This document shows positions 1 through 9,401 of a stretch of 64,000 nucleotides of DNA, piece after piece (the first letter of the stretch is position 1; each line of letters begins with the position of its first letter). The stretch comes from Solirubrobacter deserti. Lineage in GTDB: Bacteria > Actinomycetota > Thermoleophilia > Solirubrobacterales > Solirubrobacteraceae. The stretch lies in NCBI RefSeq assembly GCF_003344625.1, contig NZ_QPKJ02000001.1:248001-312000 (forward strand). The letters run 5' to 3'. A program made the position numbers and the translations under genes. Below the pieces are notes generated by a model that saw only the letters and a program-made list of their open reading frames with translations, had not been told where the DNA came from and did not search any database.

Positions 1-3000
1 ATCCACCTGCTCGACAACGCGGCCTCGCGCGCGGGCCATCTGCTCGAGTCGGTGGCAGGGGACGAGGCCGCGGTGCTCGCGCGGCGTTCCGAGATCGCCG
101 ACGCGCTGTCGCGGACCGCGAAGCCGTACTTCGGCGAGCTGGCGGAGATGACCTACGGGGACGTGCTGGCGCGCTTCCGCGAGCTGTGCGCGATCGGGCG
201 CGGGCGCCGCTACGACGACGGCGAGTGGGGACACCCGTCGTGGCGGGCGCGCTACGAGGCGCTGCTGGCGCGGTTCGCCGCGCGGCTGGCGCCGGAGGAG
301 CGCGGCCCGGTGGCGGCCGTCGTGGACGAGGCGGTCGCGGCGCGCACGCTGCTGCATCCCGCCGACGCGCAGTTCTTCCTGGAGGTCTGCGATCGGCCGG
401 GCAAGCCCGTGCCGTTCGTGCCGGTGCTGGACGCCGAGGTGCGCCGCTGGTACATGGCGGACGGGCTCTGGCAGGCGCAGGACGACCGGCTCGGTGTGGA
501 CGAGGTGTTCGTCATCCCCGGTCCCGAGGCCGTCGCGGGCATCGAGCGCGTGGACGAGCCGGTGGCGGAGCTGCTCGCTCGCTTCGAGGCCGAGGCGGTC
601 GCGCGCGTCAGGTCGGCGCCGGTGGCGCGGCCGCGGCTGGCCGACCCGGGCCCGGCGCCCGAGCCGCTCGCGTCGCTGCGCGCGGACGGCGTCGTCGGCG
701 AGCTGCTCGCCGTGCAGTGCGTCGTGACCGAGGACGGCCGTACGCTGCCCAACCCGCTGTGGCGGCTGGTCGCGCCCGGCGACGCGATCGACCAGCTCGG
801 CGACGTGATCACCGTCCGCCCCGCCGACGCGCCGTTCGAGAGCGTCGTGATCGAGCCGGCCGCCGGCAGCCGCCCCGCCGGCGCGAGCGACGAGCCGGCG
901 CGCGGCGAGGTGGTCGGCACGCGCGCTCCCGGCGCGGGGGAGCCCGCGCGCGGTGAGGTCGTCGTCACGGCGGGCGCGCTCGCCCTGCGCTTCGCGGTGC
1001 GTGACGGCGCCGTCTTCGAGGTCGAAGGCGAAGCCGCGCGCGCGGCGTTCGCGGTGTCCGCGCTGGACCCGGGCTCCTCCTGGTCGTGCCCGGCCGAGCT
1101 GCCGCGCGCCTACCGCGCCGCGACCGGCGCCGCGCACGACGGCGTGCCGCTGGACCTGGCGTGGACGCTGGCCTGGCCCGCCGTGTGCGACCTGCTGGCG
1201 ACGCCCGAGCTGGCCGCGCGCTTCCACGAGCTCGTGCACGCGACGCACGCGGTGGAGCCGGGGGAGGCCTGGCCGCCGCGGCCCGGGGAGAGCGGCCCGT
1301 GCTCGGCCTGGCTGGTCGAGCTGTCCGATCCGGCCGGCGCGCCGACCCGGCTGCGCTGCCGCGCCCGGGTCGAGAGCGAGCGCGGGCTCGTCGCGACCGT
1401 CGACGCCGAGCTCGCAATCCTCGGCGACGCCGCCGCGACCGACGTCGAGCTGCGCCGCCACGACTTCCACAATGTCGAGCTCACGCTGCGCGAGGCCGGC
1501 GACGCCGACTTCCTGGCCGAACAGCCCTGGTTGGAGCTCCGCGACGAGCTGCGCGCCGGCGACGTCCTGCACGTGCGCGCCGAGACGACGCTCGAAGTGC
1601 CACGCGGCGGCGAGCCGCGCTGGACCGCGACGGGCACCGTCGCGCGCGCCGGCGAGGAGATCGGCACCATCACCGAGTGCTCGATTCGTCAACCCCTGGT
1701 TGACCAATCGACCACTCGCGGCACCAACCCCGTCGCGGCCGTGCTCGACCTGCTCGCCACGCCTGGGCCCGAGCGGCACGCTCGTCCCGGCGCCCTGCTG
1801 GCCACGGCCGAGGACGTGGCGCCGACCTCGATGGAGGCGTTCGCACGGGTGGGCGGGGATCGCAACCCGCTGCACCGGTCGGTGCTGGCCGCGCGGCTCG
1901 CCGGGCTCAAGCGGCCGATCGTGCACGGCGCGTGGACGGCCGCGCGGGCGTCGGCGTTCGTCGTGGATGAGCTGTGCGACGGCGACGCGCAACGCCTGCG
2001 CGAGTGGCGGATCGGCTTCCTGGCGCCGGTGCCGCTCGGCGCGGTGCTGGACTTCGAGGCCTCGCGTGCCGCAATCGTCGACGGGCGCCGCGTCCTGCAG
2101 GTGCGCGTGCGCGCCAACGAGGTGGACGTCGCGCTCGGCGAGGCCGTGCTCGACGCGCCGCCGACCGCGCTCGTCTTCCCGGGACAGGGCATCCAGCGGA
2201 CCGGGCTCGGCGCGGAGGGGCGCGCGCGCTCGCGGGCCGCCCGCGCCGTGTGGACGCGCGCCGACGCGCACACCCGCGCCGCGCTCGGGTTCTCCCTGCT
2301 CGAGGTCGTCGAGGACAACCCGCGCGAGCTGCGGCTCGCGGACGGGCACGTCGCGCGGCACCCCGAAGGCGTGCTGTTCCGGACCGAGTTCACGCAGACG
2401 GCGCTGATCGCGCTCGCCGCCGCGCAGCTCGAGGAGCTGCGGGCCGAGGGCGCGCTCGGCGCTCCGCACGTCGCCGCCGGCCACAGCGTCGGCGAGTTCG
2501 CCGCGCTGTACGCGCTCGGCGCGATCGAGCTGGAGGCCGCGCTGACGCTCGTCTGGCACCGCGGGCTCGCGATGCAGAACCACGTCCCCCGCGCGGCCGA
2601 CGGCTCGTCGCCGTACCGGCTCGCGGTGGTCAAGTCGACCGACGGGCTCGGCGAGGACGTCGAGATCGTCAACCTCAACGCGCCGGACCGCCAGTACGCG
2701 ATCGTCGGCACCGCGGACGCGATCGCCGCGCTCGGCCGCGCCGCGCGCGTGGTCCCGGGCATCGACATCCCGTTCCACTCGAGCGTGCTGCGCGGCGCCG
2801 TGGACGAGCTGCGCCCGCACGTCGCGGCGGCCGGCATCGACGCGTCCAAGCTCGTCGGCCGCTGGGTCCCGAACGTCCTCGCCCGCCCGCTGGAGCCCGG
2901 CGACGACGTGGTCGAGCTGCTCGCCCAGCAGCTCGCGTCGCCCGTGCGCTGGATCGAGTGCCAACAGGCGCTCGCCGGCCTCGCGGACCGCTTCCTCGAG

Positions 3001-6000
3001 CTCGCGCCGCCGCACGCCGCCGTGCTCACCGGCCTTGCGCGCATGACCGTGCCCGGCGTGACGCTCCTGCACGCCGAGCACGACCGCGACCTCGTCCTGG
3101 ACCGAGCGGAGGCGTCCGCCCCGGTGGCGGTGCCCACCGGGGCGGACGCGTCCGCTCGGCAACCGGTGCAACCCGCCGCGCCCGCGCCGGTTGCGGTCAT
3201 CGCGTCCGCGCCGGTGACCGACAAGCCCGTCGACGCGGGCGACGCGCTCGAGTTCGTGCTCGCCCTGCAGGCGCGGGTGCGGCTGGACCAGCTCGATCCC
3301 TCGGAGTCGGTGGACGAGCTCTTCCAGGGCGTGTCCTCGCGGCGCAACCAGGTGCTGATCGACCTCGGGCGCGAGTTCGGGCTCTCGGGCGCCGAGGGCG
3401 TGCAGCGCCAGACGATCGGCGAGCTCGTCAAGACCCTGCGCGAGCAGGGCGCGGGGTACCGGTTCCCGGGCCCGTACCTGAAGGAGGCGCTCGCCACCGG
3501 CCTGACCCGCGCGGGCGTGCAGCGCACCGACCTCGGCCTGCCGCCCGGGCTCACCGACCACGTCTTCGCCCGCGTCGCGCTGGACACGCGGCCCGGCCCG
3601 TCCGCGCGCGGCGGCGACCTCGCGCGCCTGCCGGCCGGCCCGGACCTGCTCGACCGTGCGCGCGAGCTGACCTCGGCGGACCTGAAGCTTCCGCTCGCGC
3701 GGGCCGCGGCACCCGAGGTGGCGGCCGCGCCGGTCGCCGTCGCGAATCCCGCGCTCGAGGACGCGCTGCTGGACTCCGCGCGCACGCTCGCGGACGCGCT
3801 TGGCCGCCCGTTGCCGCCGCCCGGTGAGCCGCTGCCCGACGCCGACCCGGACCAGGCCCGGCTGGCGATCCTCGACGCCGAGCTCGGCCCGGAGCGGGCG
3901 CAGGAGATCGCGCCGCGCTTCGACGCCCGCCGCCACGTGCGCTTCACCTCCGCCTGGGCGAGCGCGCGCTGGGACCTCGTCACCGCCTACCACGACGCGC
4001 TCGCCGGCCGCCTCGACGCCGCCGGCCTGGGCGCGGAGATCGACCGGATCGCGGCGCACGGGGGAGAGCGGGCCGTCGCCGAGACCGCCGCGTACCTCTC
4101 CCGCCACGTGCCGGAGCTCACGCGCGTCACGGCATCGGACACGTGGACGGCGCTGCCGCTCGCCGGCGTCCGCCCGACGGTCACGCTCGACGAGACCGGC
4201 GTCCCGCACACGGGCACAGCACCCGACGACACGCGGCCGATCGACCTCCTCAAGGACATGCCGGACGAGCTCGTGCCCGAGCTCGCCGTCTCGCTGAAGG
4301 CCTCCCCGGACCTGCGCCACGAGACGGCGCTGATCACGGGCGCGGCACCGAACTCGATCGGCGCCGAGCTCGCGAAGCGGCTGCTCCGCGGCGGCGCGAA
4401 GGTCGTCATCGCCACCAGCACGCTCACGCCCGAGCGGCGGCGCTTCTACCGCGAGCTGTACCGGACGAGCGCCGGCCCGCGCGCCGAGCTGCACGTCGTG
4501 CCCGCGAACCTCGCCTCGTTCGCCGACGTCGACGCCCTCGCGGCCTGGCTGCGCCACCCGGGCGGCGGCCGCCGCGGCCGCGACGACCTCCGGGTCGACC
4601 CGCTCACCCCGACGATCCTCGCGCCGTTCGCCGCGCTCTCGACCACGGGCGACGCGGACGAGGCCGGCGCCGCGTTCGAGACCGCGTTCCGCGTGCAGCT
4701 GCTCGGCGTCCAGCGCCTGATCGGCGCCGTCCGCCCGCGCACGGTCCTGCTGCCGCTCTCGCCCAACCACGGCGCGTTCGGCTCCGACGGCCCGTACGGC
4801 GAGACCAAGGCCGCGCTCGAAGTGCTGACGAGGCGCGCGCAGGCCGAGCCGTGGGGCGCGCACACCACCTTCATCGCGCCGAAGATCGGCTGGGTCCGCG
4901 GCACCAACCTCATGCGCGGCAACGACGCGATCGCGCCGCTGGTGGAGGAGCGCCTGAACGTGCGCACGTTCGCCACCGACGAGATGGCGTGGCTGCTCAC
5001 GGGCCTGCTGGTCACCAACCGCGCGGGCGCGATCGACCTGACCGGCGGCCTGGGCGCCATCGACGACCTGCGCGGCGCGCTGCAGCCGCTCGCCGACGAG
5101 CTGCGCGACCGCTCGGCCCGCGCCGCCCGCGCCCACACGCTCCGCCGGACGCTGCACCCGCCCACGCCCGCGGACCAGCTCGAAGCGCTGCCCAGCCCCG
5201 GCACCGACACCGCACCGCCCACGCCGGGCGAGGCGCCGCCGCACGACCTGCGCCCGCAGGACATGGTCGTGATCGTCGGCACGGGTGAGCTCGGCCCGGG
5301 CGGGACCGGCCGCAGCCGCTTCGCCCTCGAGCTCGGAGAGATCGACTCGCCGGGCGTCGTCGCGGAGCTGGCGTGGCTGACCGGGCTCGTCGGCTACGAG
5401 CTCGAGCACTACCGCGGCCGCTGGATCGACACCGCCACCAAGGAAGAGGTGCGCGAGGAGGACCTGGCGGCGCGCTACGCCGACGCGGTCGCCGAGCGCA
5501 TCGGCGTCCGCGCGCTGGAGTCCGACGGCACGATCGAGGCCGACGGCCACACCGTGCTCGCGCCGGTGACCCTGGAGCAGCCGGTCACGTTCACGGTCGA
5601 CTCGGAGGCCGAGGCCCGCACCTACCCGAACGCGACCGTCCGCCGCGACGGCGACCGCTTCCTCGTCACGATCCGCGGCCAGATCCGCGTCCCGCGCATC
5701 GTCGCCCAGACGCGGCGCGTCGCGGGCCAACTGCCGACCGGCCTCGACCTCGCCCGCCTCGGCGTCCCGAACGACCTGATCGCGACCGCCGATCGCATGG
5801 CGCTCGTCAACCTCGCCGCCACGGTCGAGGCCTTCGCGGACGCGGGCCTCGAACCCCAGGAGCTGCTCGACCACGTCCACCCGGCGAACGTCGCCAACAC
5901 GCAGGGCGCGGGCATGGGCGGGATGGCGTCGCTGCGCCGGCTGCTGCTCGACCACCTGCTCGACCAGGAGCGCCAGAACGACCGCGTCCAGGAGTCGCTC

Positions 6001-7050
6001 GGCAACGTTGTCGCCGCGCACGCGGTGCAGACCTACCTCGGCTCCTACGGGCCGATGATCCACCCCGTCGGCGCGTGCGCCACCGCGGCCGTCAGCCTCG
6101 AGGTGGCCTACGACAAGATCACGAGCGGCAAGGCGCTCGCGGTGCTCGCCGGCGGCTTCGACGACCTCACGCCCGAGGGCATGATCGGCTTCGCCGACAT
6201 GGGCGCAACCGCCGCCTCGGACGAACTGGAGGCGATGGACCTCGAGCCGCGCGAGGCCTCCCGCGCCAACGACACGCGCCGCGCCGGCTTCGTCGAGGCG
6301 CAGGGTGGCGGCGCCCAGCTGGTCGTCCGCGGCGACGTCGCGCTCGCGCTCGGCCTGCCGGTGCGCGGCGTGCTGGCCTACGCGGGCTCGTTCGCCGACG
6401 GCCTGCACACGTCCATCCCCGCCGCGGGCCTCGGCGCGCTCGCGGCCGCGCAGCCGCTGAACGCCGCCCTCGTCCGCCACGGCCTCACCGCCGACGACCT
6501 CGGCGTCGTCTCCAAGCACGACACCTCGACGGACATGAACGACCCGAACGAGGCCGACCTCCACGACCGCCTGCAGACGGCACTGCAACGCACTCCCGGC
6601 AATCCGCTGCTCGTCGTCTCCCAGAAGACGGTCACGGGCCACGCGAAGGGCGGCGCGGCGGCCTGGCAGCTGGACGGCGTCCTGCGCATGCTCGAGACCG
6701 GCCGCGTTCCGGGCAACCGCAACTTGGAGAGCGTCGATCCGCTGCTCGAGGGCAACCGGCACCTGGCGCTCGGCGATCGCCCGATCGATCTTGCCGTGCC
6801 GCTGCGGGCCGCGTTGATCGCGTCGCTCGGCTTCGGCCACGTCTCCGCGATCCTCGCCGTCGCGCACCCCGACACGTTCCACGCGGCGGTCCCGCAGGAC
6901 CAGCGCGAGGACTACCTGCAGCGCGCGGGCCGCCGGCGTGCCGAGGGCGTCCGCCGGCGGCTCGAGATGCGCCTCGGCCGGCCGCCGCTCGTCCGTCGCC
7001 CGCGCGCGCTCGACCGCGACGCCGAAGCCGCGCTCCTGCTCGACCGATGA
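1..7050 (+). CDS. fas: Type I fatty acid synthase (FAS-I), 5' end outside the window
   Basis: This is a cytosolic multifunctional enzyme for de novo acyl-CoA synthesis. The reading frame is open from base 1, so the N-terminus (acetyltransferase and most of the enoyl reductase) lies upstream. About 2,349 residues remain of a usual ~3,000. The order seen matches mycobacterial/fungal FAS-I: end of ER, MaoC-like dehydratase (about 1800-2160), malonyl/palmitoyl transferase starting FPGQGIQ near 2176 with GHSVGEF and catalytic Ser codon 2485-2487, ACP with GVSSRRNQ (phosphopantetheine Ser at 3334 or 3337), ketoreductase with ITGAAPNSIG near 4333, and ketosynthase with active-site Cys codon 6076-6078 (GACATAA) and His motifs KHDTSTDMN (6514) and KTVTGHAKGG (6625). 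The stop overlaps acpS (ATGA), as in mycobacterial fas-acpS. The family call is very secure. Confidence 0.96.
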   Translation: MHLLDNAASRAGHLLESVAGDEAAVLARRSEIADALSRTAKPYFGELAEMTYGDVLARFRELCAIGRGRRYDDGEWGHPSWRARYEALLARFAARLAPEERGPVAAVVDEAVAARTLLHPADAQFFLEVCDRPGKPVPFVPVLDAEVRRWYMADGLWQAQDDRLGVDEVFVIPGPEAVAGIERVDEPVAELLARFEAEAVARVRSAPVARPRLADPGPAPEPLASLRADGVVGELLAVQCVVTEDGRTLPNPLWRLVAPGDAIDQLGDVITVRPADAPFESVVIEPAAGSRPAGASDEPARGEVVGTRAPGAGEPARGEVVVTAGALALRFAVRDGAVFEVEGEAARAAFAVSALDPGSSWSCPAELPRAYRAATGAAHDGVPLDLAWTLAWPAVCDLLATPELAARFHELVHATHAVEPGEAWPPRPGESGPCSAWLVELSDPAGAPTRLRCRARVESERGLVATVDAELAILGDAAATDVELRRHDFHNVELTLREAGDADFLAEQPWLELRDELRAGDVLHVRAETTLEVPRGGEPRWTATGTVARAGEEIGTITECSIRQPLVDQSTTRGTNPVAAVLDLLATPGPERHARPGALLATAEDVAPTSMEAFARVGGDRNPLHRSVLAARLAGLKRPIVHGAWTAARASAFVVDELCDGDAQRLREWRIGFLAPVPLGAVLDFEASRAAIVDGRRVLQVRVRANEVDVALGEAVLDAPPTALVFPGQGIQRTGLGAEGRARSRAARAVWTRADAHTRAALGFSLLEVVEDNPRELRLADGHVARHPEGVLFRTEFTQTALIALAAAQLEELRAEGALGAPHVAAGHSVGEFAALYALGAIELEAALTLVWHRGLAMQNHVPRAADGSSPYRLAVVKSTDGLGEDVEIVNLNAPDRQYAIVGTADAIAALGRAARVVPGIDIPFHSSVLRGAVDELRPHVAAAGIDASKLVGRWVPNVLARPLEPGDDVVELLAQQLASPVRWIECQQALAGLADRFLELAPPHAAVLTGLARMTVPGVTLLHAEHDRDLVLDRAEASAPVAVPTGADASARQPVQPAAPAPVAVIASAPVTDKPVDAGDALEFVLALQARVRLDQLDPSESVDELFQGVSSRRNQVLIDLGREFGLSGAEGVQRQTIGELVKTLREQGAGYRFPGPYLKEALATGLTRAGVQRTDLGLPPGLTDHVFARVALDTRPGPSARGGDLARLPAGPDLLDRARELTSADLKLPLARAAAPEVAAAPVAVANPALEDALLDSARTLADALGRPLPPPGEPLPDADPDQARLAILDAELGPERAQEIAPRFDARRHVRFTSAWASARWDLVTAYHDALAGRLDAAGLGAEIDRIAAHGGERAVAETAAYLSRHVPELTRVTASDTWTALPLAGVRPTVTLDETGVPHTGTAPDDTRPIDLLKDMPDELVPELAVSLKASPDLRHETALITGAAPNSIGAELAKRLLRGGAKVVIATSTLTPERRRFYRELYRTSAGPRAELHVVPANLASFADVDALAAWLRHPGGGRRGRDDLRVDPLTPTILAPFAALSTTGDADEAGAAFETAFRVQLLGVQRLIGAVRPRTVLLPLSPNHGAFGSDGPYGETKAALEVLTRRAQAEPWGAHTTFIAPKIGWVRGTNLMRGNDAIAPLVEERLNVRTFATDEMAWLLTGLLVTNRAGAIDLTGGLGAIDDLRGALQPLADELRDRSARAARAHTLRRTLHPPTPADQLEALPSPGTDTAPPTPGEAPPHDLRPQDMVVIVGTGELGPGGTGRSRFALELGEIDSPGVVAELAWLTGLVGYELEHYRGRWIDTATKEEVREEDLAARYADAVAERIGVRALESDGTIEADGHTVLAPVTLEQPVTFTVDSEAEARTYPNATVRRDGDRFLVTIRGQIRVPRIVAQTRRVAGQLPTGLDLARLGVPNDLIATADRMALVNLAATVEAFADAGLEPQELLDHVHPANVANTQGAGMGGMASLRRLLLDHLLDQERQNDRVQESLGNVVAAHAVQTYLGSYGPMIHPVGACATAAVSLEVAYDKITSGKALAVLAGGFDDLTPEGMIGFADMGATAASDELEAMDLEPREASRANDTRRAGFVEAQGGGAQLVVRGDVALALGLPVRGVLAYAGSFADGLHTSIPAAGLGALAAAQPLNAALVRHGLTADDLGVVSKHDTSTDMNDPNEADLHDRLQTALQRTPGNPLLVVSQKTVTGHAKGGAAAWQLDGVLRMLETGRVPGNRNLESVDPLLEGNRHLALGDRPIDLAVPLRAALIASLGFGHVSAILAVAHPDTFHAAVPQDQREDYLQRAGRRRAEGVRRRLEMRLGRPPLVRRPRALDRDAEAALLLDR

Positions 7051-7418
7051 CGGTCGGCGTCGACCTCGTCCACGTCCCGGGCTTCGCGCAGCAGCTCGAG
7101 GACACGGCGTCCGGCTTCGTCGACCACACCTTCACGCCGCGCGAGCGCCGCTCGCGCGAGCCGCACCGGCTGGCCGCCCGCTTCGCCGCCAAGGAAGCGT
7201 TCCTGAAGGCGTGGTCGGGCTCGCGGGCGCATCAGCCGCCGCTGCTCGGCAGCGTCGACCTGCGCGAGATCGAAGTGGTCGACGACGGCTACGGCCGTCC
7301 CGCGCTCGCCCTGCACGGCACGCTCGCGCAGACCGTCGGCCCGTGCAGCACGAGCCTCAGCCTGAGCCACGACGGCGACGCCGCGATCGCCGTCGTGCTG
7401 TTTCAGTCCGGCACGTAG
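7047..7418 (+). CDS. acpS: Holo-[acyl-carrier-protein] synthase
   Basis: This 123-residue 4'-phosphopantetheinyl transferase would load the phosphopantetheine arm from CoA onto the ACP domain of the upstream FAS-I. The N-terminal GVDLVHV motif (metal-binding Asp) and the RFAAKEAFLKAW motif (metal-binding Glu and substrate Lys) are typical of AcpS, and the C-terminal SLSHDGD segment matches the family's conserved end. The ATG overlaps the FAS stop in an ATGA, so translation is probably coupled and enzyme and activator are made together. The last 16 bases overlap the 3' end of the convergent DUF1707 gene. Confidence 0.94.
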   Translation: MTVGVDLVHVPGFAQQLEDTASGFVDHTFTPRERRSREPHRLAARFAAKEAFLKAWSGSRAHQPPLLGSVDLREIEVVDDGYGRPALALHGTLAQTVGPCSTSLSLSHDGDAAIAVVLFQSGT

Positions 7419-7723
7419 TGACGCTTGTGGTCGGCCGGGTCGACCCAGACGCGCATGACCCGATCCGAGCCCGGGTCGATGAAGCGCTCCTTGGTCGGCA
7501 CCCAGGTCGGCTGCGCGGCGTCCGCCTCGCCGTGGCGACGGCCCCACCGCCGCTTGCGCGCCGCGGCCTCCGAGGGGAGCGGCGGCAGATCGGCCAGCGC
7601 TTCCGTGAGCGCGCCGCCGAACGTGAGGTCCAGCCGCCGGTCGAGCTCTGACGCGTCCAGCCGGTCCGCCGCGTAGTGGCGGCCGAGGACGGTCGCGACG
7701 CGGTCCTGCTCAGGCGTCGGCAC
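7403..7723 (-). CDS. DUF1707 (SHOCT-like) small protein
   Basis: This 106-residue soluble protein has an N-terminal DUF1707 domain, common in Actinomycetota: a short helical motif in which EQDRVATVLGRHYAADRL is followed by a LDASELDRRL segment. The remainder is basic and polar without membrane segments. The molecular function of DUF1707 is unknown; it often forms the N-terminus of small membrane proteins. The GTG start lies within the 3' end of the upstream YbjQ-family gene (14-base overlap), so the two are probably co-transcribed. The 3' end runs 16 bases into acpS on the other strand. Confidence 0.8.
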   Translation of the reverse strand: MPTPEQDRVATVLGRHYAADRLDASELDRRLDLTFGGALTEALADLPPLPSEAAARKRRWGRRHGEADAAQPTWVPTKERFIDPGSDRVMRVWVDPADHKRHYVPD

Positions 7724-8054
7724 GCTCGACCACGACCGCCGTCCCGTAGGCGACGACTTCCGTGAGCCCGTTGCCCATCTCCGACGAGTCGAAGCGCATC
7801 GCGACGATCCCGGTCGCGCCGAGCAGCTTCGCGTTGGCGACGAGCCGGTCGACCGCGTGCCGGCGAGCGTCCTCGAGCAGGTCCGTGTACTGCGTGACCT
7901 CGCCGCGCTTGAGCGACTTGAAGCCCGCGGCGACGTTCCGGGTCAGCCCCATGCTGCGCACGACCAGTCCGAAGGTGACGCCGAGGTTCTCGACGATCCG
8001 GAAGCCGGGCAGCTCCATCGCGGTGGTGATCGGCAGCTCGACGGAGAGGCTCAT
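7710..8054 (-). CDS. YbjQ/UPF0145 family protein
   Basis: This 114-residue cytosolic protein belongs to the YbjQ (UPF0145, putative heavy-metal-binding) family, which forms small oligomeric barrels of unclear function. Visible family signatures are the N-terminal TAMELPGFRIVENLGVTFG segment, the helix with ARRHAVDRLVANAKLLGA, and the final strand GTGIVAMRFDSSEM/VVAYGTAVVVE. A longer frame begins at 8093, but that start would overlap the divergent thioesterase gene; ATG 8054 gives the usual family N-terminus and leaves a 19-base divergent spacer. It is followed by the overlapping DUF1707 gene. Confidence 0.82.
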   Translation of the reverse strand: MSLSVELPITTAMELPGFRIVENLGVTFGLVVRSMGLTRNVAAGFKSLKRGEVTQYTDLLEDARRHAVDRLVANAKLLGATGIVAMRFDSSEMGNGLTEVVAYGTAVVVERADA

Positions 8055-8073
8055 TGGTTGCGAGCCTATCGGG

Positions 8074-8829
8074 ATGAGCTTCGACGAGGACATCGCGCTC
8101 GACGCGGACGGGAACGGGGTGATCGCCGCGGGCTGGGAGACCGCGCGCGGTCCACACGGCGGCTACGTGATGGCGCTGCTCGCGCACGCCATGGAGCGCG
8201 CGGCCGGCCGCCAACCGCGTTCGCTGACCGTGCACTTCCTGCGTCCGCCCGCGGTCGGGCCGGTGCACGCGAGCGCGACGGTGGAACGCGCCGGACGGGG
8301 CATGAGCACCGTCACCGGCCGGCTCGAACAGGACGGCAAGCCGGTCGCGCTCGGCCTCGGTGCGTTCGCCGACGCCTATGGCGGGCCCGAGGTGGGCGAG
8401 GTGCCGATGCCCGACGTCCCGCCGCCGTCGCCCGACCAGCCGCCGTTGCCCGGGGCGCCGCCGTTCACGGACCAGCTGATCTTCCAGCCGCGCTTCGGCG
8501 CCGCGCCGTTCAGCGGCGCGGACACGTCGGTCGTCGGCGGTTGGATCGGCTTCACCGGCGGACGCCCCCTGGACGGTCCGGCCATGTGCGTGATGGCCGA
8601 CGGCTTCTACCCCGCGATCTGGCCGCGACTCACCGAACTGCATCCCGCGCCGACGATCGACCTCACGGTGCACTTCCGCGCGCCGCTGCCCTACACGGGC
8701 CCGCTGCTCGCGCGCTTCAGCTCCAAGCTCGCCCGCGACGGCTACTTCGAGGAGGATGGCGAGCTGTGGACGGCGGACGGCACGTTGGTCGCGCAGTCAC
8801 GCCAGCTCGCGTTGTTGCTGGCGGCGTGA
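8074..8829 (+). CDS. Acyl-CoA thioesterase-like double-hotdog protein (TesB/4HBT_3 type)
   Basis: This 251-residue cytosolic protein is likely a thioesterase acting on an acyl-CoA. Two hotdog folds are visible: the first contains GGYVMALLAHAMERA followed by a strand LTVHFLRPP, and the second (after a Pro-rich linker around residues 105-125) contains ADGFYPAIWPRL followed by IDLTVHFR. This tandem arrangement is that of TesB-like thioesterases. The substrate cannot be told from sequence. The start at ATG 8074 puts the conserved glycine-rich loop at the expected distance from the N-terminus. Proximity to FAS-I is compatible with a lipid role but does not prove one. Confidence 0.8.
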   Translation: MSFDEDIALDADGNGVIAAGWETARGPHGGYVMALLAHAMERAAGRQPRSLTVHFLRPPAVGPVHASATVERAGRGMSTVTGRLEQDGKPVALGLGAFADAYGGPEVGEVPMPDVPPPSPDQPPLPGAPPFTDQLIFQPRFGAAPFSGADTSVVGGWIGFTGGRPLDGPAMCVMADGFYPAIWPRLTELHPAPTIDLTVHFRAPLPYTGPLLARFSSKLARDGYFEEDGELWTADGTLVAQSRQLALLLAA

Positions 8830-8836
8830 ACTTCTC

Positions 8837-8860
8837 GCCCTACAAGTCCCCTAGTAGGGC
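8837..8860. promoter_or_regulatory. Inverted repeat next to the ECF sigma start codon
   Basis: GCCCTAC at 8837-8843 is the perfect inverse of GTAGGGC at 8854-8860. Inside it, CCCTA occurs again at 8849-8853, facing TAGGG at 8855-8859. The repeat begins 7 bases after the thioesterase stop and ends 4 bases before the sigma-factor ATG, covering its ribosome-binding region. It could be an operator for the sigma operon or a hairpin that hides the translation start. No homologous site is known to me. Confidence 0.4.
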
Positions 8861-8864
8861 GTAG

Positions 8865-9401
8865 ATGGCTCTGACACTCGACACCGATCCGGCAGCGGTG
8901 GACGCCGCCGACCTCGCGGGTCCGCCGCAGCGCTTCCACGCCGTGGTGGACCGGCACTTCGACGCGGTCGCCGCCTTCCTGGCCCGCCGCGTCGGCCCGG
9001 ACACGGCGCAGGACCTCACGCAGGAGGTCTTCGTGACCGCGTTCCGCAAGCGCGCGAAGTTCAAGGCCGAGTACGGCAGCGCGCGCCCGTGGCTGTTCGG
9101 CATCGCCAACAAGGCCGTGGCGAGCCACCGCCGTGAGGAGCGCCGCCAGCTCGAGCTGCTGCAGCGCGCCGTGGCGCTCCCCGAGCCGGTCCTCGCCCCG
9201 GCCGACGGCTTGGACCCGGAGCTCTACGCCGGGCTCACGGCGCTCGCGCGCCGTGACCGCGACGCGCTCCTGCTGCACGCCTGGGGCGAGCTCTCCTACG
9301 ACGAGATCGCCCACGCCCTCGACGTGCCCGTCGGCACCGTCCGCTCGCGCATCCACCGCGCCCGCCGTCAACTCACCGCCCACCTCGGAGGCGCCCGATG
9401 A
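8865..9401 (+). CDS. ECF-type RNA polymerase sigma factor
   Basis: This 178-residue alternative sigma factor directs RNA polymerase to a small stress or envelope regulon. Region 2 (about residues 23-95) carries VDRHFDAVAAFLARRV, DLTQEVFVTAF and the RPWLFGIANKAVASHRR promoter-melting segment. Region 4 (about residues 118-172) has the helix-turn-helix ELSYDEIAHALDVPVGTV followed by RSRIHRARRQL. The stop overlaps the start of the next gene in an ATGA, a typical sigma/partner arrangement. The inverted repeat at 8837-8860 sits directly upstream. It is most like SigE/SigJ-type actinobacterial ECF factors; the regulon is unknown. Confidence 0.93.
   Translation: MALTLDTDPAAVDAADLAGPPQRFHAVVDRHFDAVAAFLARRVGPDTAQDLTQEVFVTAFRKRAKFKAEYGSARPWLFGIANKAVASHRREERRQLELLQRAVALPEPVLAPADGLDPELYAGLTALARRDRDALLLHAWGELSYDEIAHALDVPVGTVRSRIHRARRQLTAHLGGAR

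Noticed and set aside
252..968. Long open frames opposite and in other frames of the fatty acid synthase gene
   Set aside because: They are Ser/Arg/Ala-rich artefacts of high GC content, with no domain, and the plus-strand frame carries all catalytic motifs.
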